Origin: Paulownia fortunei | Taxonomy: Eukaryota > Streptophyta > Magnoliopsida > Lamiales > Paulowniaceae | Assembly (NCBI GenBank): GCA_019321725.1 | Contig: CM033118.1 | Location: 18,697,815 to 18,761,814, forward strand | Reading direction: 5' to 3' | DNA length: 64,000 nucleotides | Part shown: in pieces, positions 58,376-64,000 of the stretch | Numbering within the stretch: the stretch's first letter is position 1 | How the letters are laid out: each line of letters starts with the position of its first letter | Translations under genes and position numbers: made by a program | The notes under the pieces: generated by a model | Told to the model about the DNA's origin: nothing | Seen by the model: only the letters and a program-made list of their open reading frames with translations | Database searches by the model: none

Positions 58376-60961
58376 ATGGCTTATGCTGCTGTGATTTCTC
58401 TTAAGCAGACTATACAAAGCCTTGTAAATTCTTCTCATATTTCAAATGTCCTAAATTCCTCTTCAGAAATCATAGAATTAGCATACAAGGAGATTCAACC
58501 CTTACAAGAAGTTCTAGAAAGATTCGATAGCAACACCAGCAGCAGGGAGAGGGTGAATTCTTTGGATGGACGAATCAGAGAGGCAGTATGTAAATTAGAA
58601 GATGTAGTTGAATCCCATGTGTCAAATCAGATTCTTTCACAATCTGAAGAAAGCCTTGAAGATGAGAGTCGTCCATTGTCATTCTCCCTAGATCTGCAGG
58701 AAGTAAAACAAGATATTGATTCCGTTACCAAAACGCTGAAGAAGATGAAGGAGGAGTATTTTAATGAATTAAGCAACCCCTCGCTGGAGGAAGATGTTGC
58801 TGTTTCATCACGAGAAGATTTTGGTGGAAAGAAGTCAAAGGTGGTTGGATTATCTCACGAATATGGCGTAATCACGACCGCGCTTGCAGTTCCATATATG
58901 CATTTCTACACTGTCTCACTCATTGGGATGCCAGGCATTGGTAAGTCTACTCTTGCCAGAGAAATTTATGAACATCCACATGTTTCGCTTTGTTTTCAGT
59001 GTCGTGCATGGGTTACAGTAGGCCCAAAATATCAATTAAAACAAATCCTGCTAGATATTCTAGCTCAAGTGAATCCTAACATTGATAAAATATCTAAGGA
59101 AGGAGATAAGAGATTAGCTAAGTATTTGACTGAAAGTTTAAGGGGTAGGAGATACCTTATTGTGTTGGATGATATATGGAGCTCACAGGTCTGGAAGGAC
59201 TTGAAAGAGTTATTTGAATACAGCAATAATGGAAGTCGAGTCCTGCTAACTACTAGGCTAAAAGAAGTAGCTAACTATGCAGGCACATATAAACAATATG
59301 AAATGCGCTTACTCAATAAGGAAGAAAGTTGGTGTCTTCTTCGTGAGAGAGTGTTTGCTGAAGAGTTGTGTCCTCCTGAACTTGTGAAAGCTGGAAAGAA
59401 GATTGCCGAGAATTGTGAAGGTCTTCCTCTTACAATCGTCACGGTTGCCGACCTCCTATCCAAAGCCGAGAAGACGCCAGAGTATTGGAACAAGGTGGCA
59501 GAGAAAGAAAATTCAGTTTTCATGGAGGCAAATGATCAAATGTTAAAGGTACTACTTCCAAGCTACAACTACTTACCTCAACATTTGAAAGCATGCTTTC
59601 TTTATATGGGAGTTTTTCCTGAAAATTCTGAGATCCCCCACTCCAAGCTCATCAAGTTGTGGAGTGCTGAGGGATTTCTTGAACCAAATTTAGAAGATTT
59701 TGCCCTGGAATGTTTAGGGAAGCTTGTTTCGGGAAGTCTTGTTATGGTCTGCCAGAAGAACTACAATGACAAAATTAAAACTTGCAGGCTCCATTCTGCC
59801 TTTTGGCATCTGTGTATTAGACAAGCTGGGAAGAACAAGTTTTCCCATGTCATGAATAGTTATGCCGATAGTTTAGCAGAAGGTATAAAAAGCCAGCGTC
59901 GATTGTGCATCCACAAGAACATTTTATTCGGCATCAAAGATGTGTATAACTCAATGGCATCCATTTCAACTGCACGTTCTCTGCTATGTACTGGTCCACC
60001 TCATCAATATCCAGTACCAATATGTTTCGGTTTGATGTTGCTCAGAGTACTGGATGCCCTTACAATCCGTTTCTACGAGTTCCCAGTGGAAGTACTGAAA
60101 CTAGTTCAGTTAAGGTACCTTGCCCTCACTTGTGATGGAAAGCTCCCTCCTTCCATATCCAAACTTTGGAGCCTTCAGTGCTTGATTGTCAGTCGACATC
60201 TGAGCATCAAATCACCTAGAGATTCATCATATCTGCCTGTGGAGATTTGGGATATGCAAGAACTGAAGCATCTTCAAATCATGGGAAGCAACCTACCAGA
60301 TCGTTGTGGGGCTCTCTTACCAAACCTCTTAGCACTTTTAGATGTGAGTGCTCGCAGTTGTACCAAGGGAGTTCTTGAAAGAATCCATAATCTAAAGAAA
60401 TTAGGAATTCAAATTGAAATGTTGCCTGATGCTGCTGAACCCTTGTGCTGCTTTGATCATATTTCCCATCTCAATAAACTAGAATCATTTAAATGTGTCA
60501 TTGTGAATCCTATATTCAGGACTGAGGTTGTTGCCCCACCTCCTTCTCTTTCAATTTTCCCATCAGGTCTTAAAAAGTTGAGTTTGAGTGGCTTTGGATA
60601 TCCCTGGAAAGAGATGAGCAAGATTGCCTCATTGCCAAATCTTGAAGTGCTCAAATTGCGATGCTATGCCTTTCAAGGCCCAAAGTGGGAAACACGTGAC
60701 AGGGAATTCAATCGACTTAAATTTTTTCTAATTGAAGACACTGATCTTGTGGATTGGAGAGCCTCATTTGGAAGCTTCCTAAATATTCAGTGCCTAAGCA
60801 TTAAACACTGCTACAAATTAGAAGACATCCCAATCATGTTTCGGGCTCGTGCAACGATTGAAGTAGTTGACTGCAACCCTTTAGCTGTGACTGTGAAAGA
60901 GCCAGTTCGAGTGAAGATGATTCATCCCCGTTATTCATGGGATGATGGGAACCTGAAGTAA
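58376..60961 (+). CDS. NLR3: intact R1-like CC-NB-ARC-LRR immune receptor, 861 codons
   Basis: The frame is uninterrupted and single-exon. Residues 1-130 are an R1-type coiled-coil region starting MAYAAVISLKQTIQ. The NB-ARC follows: P-loop GMPGIGKSTLA (184-194), kinase-2 LIVLDDIW (261-268), RNBS-B NNGSRVLLTTR (284-294), GLPL (349-352), RNBS-D CFLYMGVFP (407-415). The MHD position reads RLHSAF (471-476). From about 500 to 850 there are irregular leucine-rich repeats (LRVLDALTIRFYEFPVEVLK, LPNLEVLKLRCYAF). The protein ends near YSWDDGNLK. It is expected to be an intracellular ATP/ADP-switch receptor that triggers defence on pathogen recognition; the R1 family includes potato late-blight resistance proteins. 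The start is fixed by the conserved leader and MAYAAVISL shared with paralogs. All nucleotide-binding motifs are intact. The missing MHD aspartate is shared with NLR1 and NLR2. The gene has a 3'UTR intron. Confidence 0.93.
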   Translation: MAYAAVISLKQTIQSLVNSSHISNVLNSSSEIIELAYKEIQPLQEVLERFDSNTSSRERVNSLDGRIREAVCKLEDVVESHVSNQILSQSEESLEDESRPLSFSLDLQEVKQDIDSVTKTLKKMKEEYFNELSNPSLEEDVAVSSREDFGGKKSKVVGLSHEYGVITTALAVPYMHFYTVSLIGMPGIGKSTLAREIYEHPHVSLCFQCRAWVTVGPKYQLKQILLDILAQVNPNIDKISKEGDKRLAKYLTESLRGRRYLIVLDDIWSSQVWKDLKELFEYSNNGSRVLLTTRLKEVANYAGTYKQYEMRLLNKEESWCLLRERVFAEELCPPELVKAGKKIAENCEGLPLTIVTVADLLSKAEKTPEYWNKVAEKENSVFMEANDQMLKVLLPSYNYLPQHLKACFLYMGVFPENSEIPHSKLIKLWSAEGFLEPNLEDFALECLGKLVSGSLVMVCQKNYNDKIKTCRLHSAFWHLCIRQAGKNKFSHVMNSYADSLAEGIKSQRRLCIHKNILFGIKDVYNSMASISTARSLLCTGPPHQYPVPICFGLMLLRVLDALTIRFYEFPVEVLKLVQLRYLALTCDGKLPPSISKLWSLQCLIVSRHLSIKSPRDSSYLPVEIWDMQELKHLQIMGSNLPDRCGALLPNLLALLDVSARSCTKGVLERIHNLKKLGIQIEMLPDAAEPLCCFDHISHLNKLESFKCVIVNPIFRTEVVAPPPSLSIFPSGLKKLSLSGFGYPWKEMSKIASLPNLEVLKLRCYAFQGPKWETRDREFNRLKFFLIEDTDLVDWRASFGSFLNIQCLSIKHCYKLEDIPIMFRARATIEVVDCNPLAVTVKEPVRVKMIHPRYSWDDGNLK

Positions 60962-61950
60962 TGACGGGCGACTTGGTTCCAAAGGTTAGTCATTCAGTTT
61001 TACTTTGATTTAATTGCAAAGACAATATCTTTTTTCTTGTTCTTGTTCTATTCTTTTTTCTTTGTATGTGTGTGTCTGTGACTCCGTCTTAATTTAAGTA
61101 AATTAAGATAAATACTAAACAATAAACTAAATTAAGTCTTTTTTTGGGTGATATTATTATAAAAGCCAGAAAGTGATAGAATTACATGTTAATTTTTAAA
61201 TTAACTTTAAGTTACCTACAAACTTTGGGATAATTGATGTCTCATAATTTCATGTTTTCAAATTTTGAACTATCAGACAGTGAGCTCTTACTCAAGTAGT
61301 AGAGGTTGGAGGATCCAAGTTTTTTGTCTTGGATTTGAGGTCTACTTATGTATCGATATTTATCTTTTTGAATATTTAATTTAAAGTCGTTAACTGTGTT
61401 GAACTAGTCCTGCGTTGAACTAGTCTTGATATTTTGATGAAATGAATTATATAAATAGTTATCTCTCTAAAATAAAATGAAGCAGTCCTTTCAAACCAAC
61501 CTTCCCTTAACAAACCTTGGATAGTTGGAATCGGAACTCTCTGAGCAATTTACTTTCCCGAAACAATACATTCTTTTAACAGTTTTAAAGTTGGATTGTG
61601 TTTGTGATCAATTGCACAAATGGCTTATATATGCATCCATTTAATTGAGGCCACTGTACTGTATTTATGTATAGTTGATTTCAATTGTTTAATAACATTA
61701 ATGAAAATATGACTATTATTTTAAATCAATGAAATAACATCTTAAATATGATGACCAATAGTTTAAATCGAACTGATAATCTTCATATTCCAACTTGATT
61801 TCTCCATCAATAGTTTTAGTGAAGCTAATGTTGCAGGTGATATAGAAGTTGTTCAAGCAAATGGAGGAATTTGAAGAATGAGAATCTGAACTTCACCTTC
61901 AACGGAAAAACTTATGTGTATGAGAGGGTGTGTATCAAGAGGTTTATAGC
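60962..61950 (+). other. NLR3 3'UTR with intron and downstream exon
   Basis: The donor CCAAAG|GTTAGTCATTCAG at 60985 and the acceptor GTTGCAG| at 61836 bound an intron of about 852 bases, wholly after the stop codon. The exon beyond begins GTGATATAGAAGTTGTTCAA and contains TGAGAGGGTGTGTATCAAG, as in NLR2 (39183) and the orphan copy (48605). Confidence 0.62.
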
Positions 61951-62640
61951 TGCCTGTTCCAAAATTGGCATTTTGTTTTGTGGTTTAAAATATTTGCAAT
62001 TGGCTCTTTTGTGTTTCATCATGAATATTCATATTTGACAGATCTTCGTATTATTGTCACATTTCTATTCTATATTTTGACTTTGGGTTTTAGTGAGGAA
62101 AATATAAAAGAAAATAAAATATCTAAAATATAGAGTACAAAGTTACATTATTTAAAGGGAGAAATTCTTTTCCTTATTATTTTTAGAGGAATCTAAGATC
62201 CAAACATAATTTTAGTTTTCTGTGGTTGAAAAATGTGAAGTCAATATTTATTATTTAGCTGCATATCCAAACATTGCGTTTGTTTTTGGGTAAGTTACGA
62301 TCAAGTTGGTCTGAACCGTTGACAATAATTTAAGTTTTTCCACATGGTGTCGTTGTAATTCAGAGTGAGGATCGGAGATTTAAAGTCAATGGCCAAAGGT
62401 TGAAGGCAGTCATTGAAGGTGGATAGGATTTGCAAAAGTCTATCATCACCCTTAACGAATTGCCCTCATGATCCTCACTAATAGAGTAGTTACTAAATAT
62501 ATATATATAATTTGAAAAAAAATTGTAGAAAGCAAGCGACCACGCCCTGGGAATATATATATATATATATTTAAATAGAAAACAACCCTCAGCAAGCTAT
62601 GTTTTCTCCCCTTTTTTTTTCTTTCCCTCTTCTTTCCTCA
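61951..62640. other. NLR3 downstream flank and spacer
   Basis: The homology to the NLR2 flank continues to about 62170 (TTGGCTCTTTTGTGTTTCAT, CACATTTCTATTC, TTTTAGTGAGGAAAATATAA). TA tracts lie at about 62498-62511 and 62553-62571. No gene. Confidence 0.55.
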
Positions 62641-63126
62641 TTTCCCCTAAATTCCCCATTTTGTGTTTTGATTTTTCTTCACCAATTATTTTGCTCTCCA
62701 TTAGATCACATTTACTCTTGCTATTGTGTACTACACTCTTTCTTTTCTCTTGTTTTTGTTGGATAGGTATTGTAGAGGGTTTTCTTCAAAACTCAATTTT
62801 GACAAGAAAGAACCGTAATGGAATTATCATGTTGGCATTTGACGATTATAGTTGTTTAATTTTTGTTGATTGTTGGTTGTTGCTGGTTGGTTGTTAAAAT
62901 TAGGGTATTGATGCTCTAAAATTATCATGCACAATAATAATCCTAACTCTTGCACACCAACTGTTTGATAAAAGACCGAAGAGAAATGGTTGGAAGTTTT
63001 ACCTCATTTGAAACTTGTTCTCCAAGACTTGTTTGGTGCTTGATTGCTAGGGATAGCTCCAAGTTCATTTTGTGAGATAACATTGTTGATTGTGGCTATT
63101 TTCAACGTTAGGTAGTTGATTGGCAA

Positions 63127-63446
63127 ATGGCTCCCAAGAAAAGAAAGTCGACCGCTTCTGCTTCTGTTTCTGCTTCTGCTTCTACTTCTGCCTCCCCCAC
63201 ATTTGATAAGTACAAGTTCCTGAATACTAGTATTCATCGGCATTATCTCAATCACACCATCAAACGCAATTTAACTCAAGAAAGAGGTATCAATACAACT
63301 TTAGCTCCAACTCCACAAATCAAGAAGAGGATGGTAAGAATTCGCTCAACAACCCATTGATGTTGTGGTCCCTTTAGTTCGAGAATTCTATACCAATGCG
63401 ACCAGTCGTAAGGGTTGTCGAGTATTCGTGTGAGAGAAATGGGTCC
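63127..63446 (+). pseudogene. Decayed retroelement-type ORF (putative plant transposon protein domain)
   Basis: It begins MAPKKRKSTASASVSASAS, then reads FDKYKFLNTSIHRHYL and RNLTQERGI. The ERG(I/F) block is typical of the putative plant transposon protein domain (Transposase_32-like) found in many plant retroelement gag-type ORFs. Near 63345 the frame must change to continue as IDVVVPLVREFYTNATSRKG, then CRVFV, a TGA, and EKWVLISG, which is how this domain usually continues. There is thus a frameshift and a stop (probably CGA to TGA). The frame is cut off at 63447 by LTR-like sequence. Assignment is by motif resemblance only. Confidence 0.5.
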
Positions 63447-64000
63447 TGATAAGTGGATTTTATACTCATCAATTAAGTACCATTTGCTTAACTTTTTGAT
63501 TAGTTTTTGAGTGTTTATATTACTTTTTATATATTTAGTCTGAAATATTATAGGTAATAACAAAATGAGAAGAAAATGAAAAAAAAAACATAAAACTTGG
63601 ATAAAATTTTGAATAATCCATTTTTTGGTATTATTGAAGGCAGTGTTAGTATTTCAATAATAACATTTTGTTCCAATATTATTTTGATTTATTTCTTGAA
63701 CCTTTGAAAAGCTAAGAGATAGTTCTATAACTTTTATGTTTATCATGAAATCCAGTTATTTCTATTTTAATGAGAAAAACCGGGTTAAATAGTTTGCACT
63801 TGACTGAAAATTTCAGATATGACACATCTTGGTATTTTAGGTAGAACTCTTTCCACAGATTTCATATTCTATTGATTCAAGTTCCTAACAAAATTAAAGA
63901 CATAGAGCTACAATTCATATGAAGATATCAAAAGCCAGTTATACATTAAAAGTGGTGAAAAATCGATTGAAGGAGTTTTTAAGTGCTGCAGATACAAATT
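63447..64000 (+). mobile_element. Probable LTR start, running off the window
   Basis: TGATAAGTGGATTTTATACTC resembles the TGATAAGTG starts of plant Ty3-type LTRs. The following 550 bases (for example GAGCTACAATTCATATGAAG, then AAAAGCCAG) look like LTR body and are non-coding. The insertion interrupts the preceding ORF relic just after WVLISG. The right end and target duplication are outside the window. Confidence 0.45.

Noticed and set aside
62661..62897. 78-codon hydrophobic open frame with possible membrane segments
   Set aside because: It is T-rich sequence without homology or start context. The Leu/Phe richness is expected from base composition.

Overview
This is AT-rich nuclear DNA from a flowering plant. 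The evidence is spliced plant-type genes, single-exon plant gene families (DUF868, R1-like NLRs), plant hAT, CACTA, SINE and LTR elements, and many (TA)n microsatellites. The R1-like resistance genes and a TPS-a-type terpene synthase relic suggest an asterid, possibly Lamiales, but the species is inference. No bacterial operons, CRISPR arrays or tRNA/rRNA genes were seen.

Layout. Positions 1-2000 hold the first five exons of a WNK protein kinase gene on the minus strand. Its first exon carries a one-base frameshift and no C-terminal exons are visible. Positions 2-6.4 kb are intergenic, with a 266-bp hAT MITE. Positions 6.4-8.8 kb hold a decayed terpene synthase gene broken by a stop, frameshifts and a SINE-related insertion; a matching promoter/5' relic lies near 19.1-19.7 kb. 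A full-length SINE with target duplications sits at 11.8-12.1 kb. Positions 12.5-17.0 kb are a complete-ended but coding-dead CACTA transposon with a Transposase_24-type relic. Positions 21.1-22.2 kb are a MITE cluster with a 203-bp tandem duplication. The one ordinary intact gene is a DUF868 gene at 22.5-23.5 kb.

From about 25 kb to 62 kb the window is a tandem cluster of R1-like CC-NB-ARC-LRR immune receptor genes, all on the plus strand. NLR1 (25.4-28.0 kb) has two frameshifts. NLR2 (35.7-38.3 kb) has a single one-base deletion near its N-terminus. NLR3 (58.4-61.0 kb) is an intact 861-codon gene. All three carry LHS where the NB-ARC MHD motif normally lies. A 3'UTR intron is evident after NLR2 and NLR3, and NLR1 keeps its 5' splice site. 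Between the genes lie remnants of further copies: about ten copies of the NLR upstream module (several with a WRKY W-box core), an N-terminal stub, an NB-ARC scrap, and orphan downstream sequences. Transposons inserted into duplicated flanks can be dated relative to the duplications, because paralogous copies give the empty sites.

The right end (62.6-64 kb) has a decayed retroelement-type ORF cut by what looks like the start of an LTR that runs off the window. I found no clearly new biological system. The most interesting content is the birth-and-death history of the NLR array and its proliferated upstream module.
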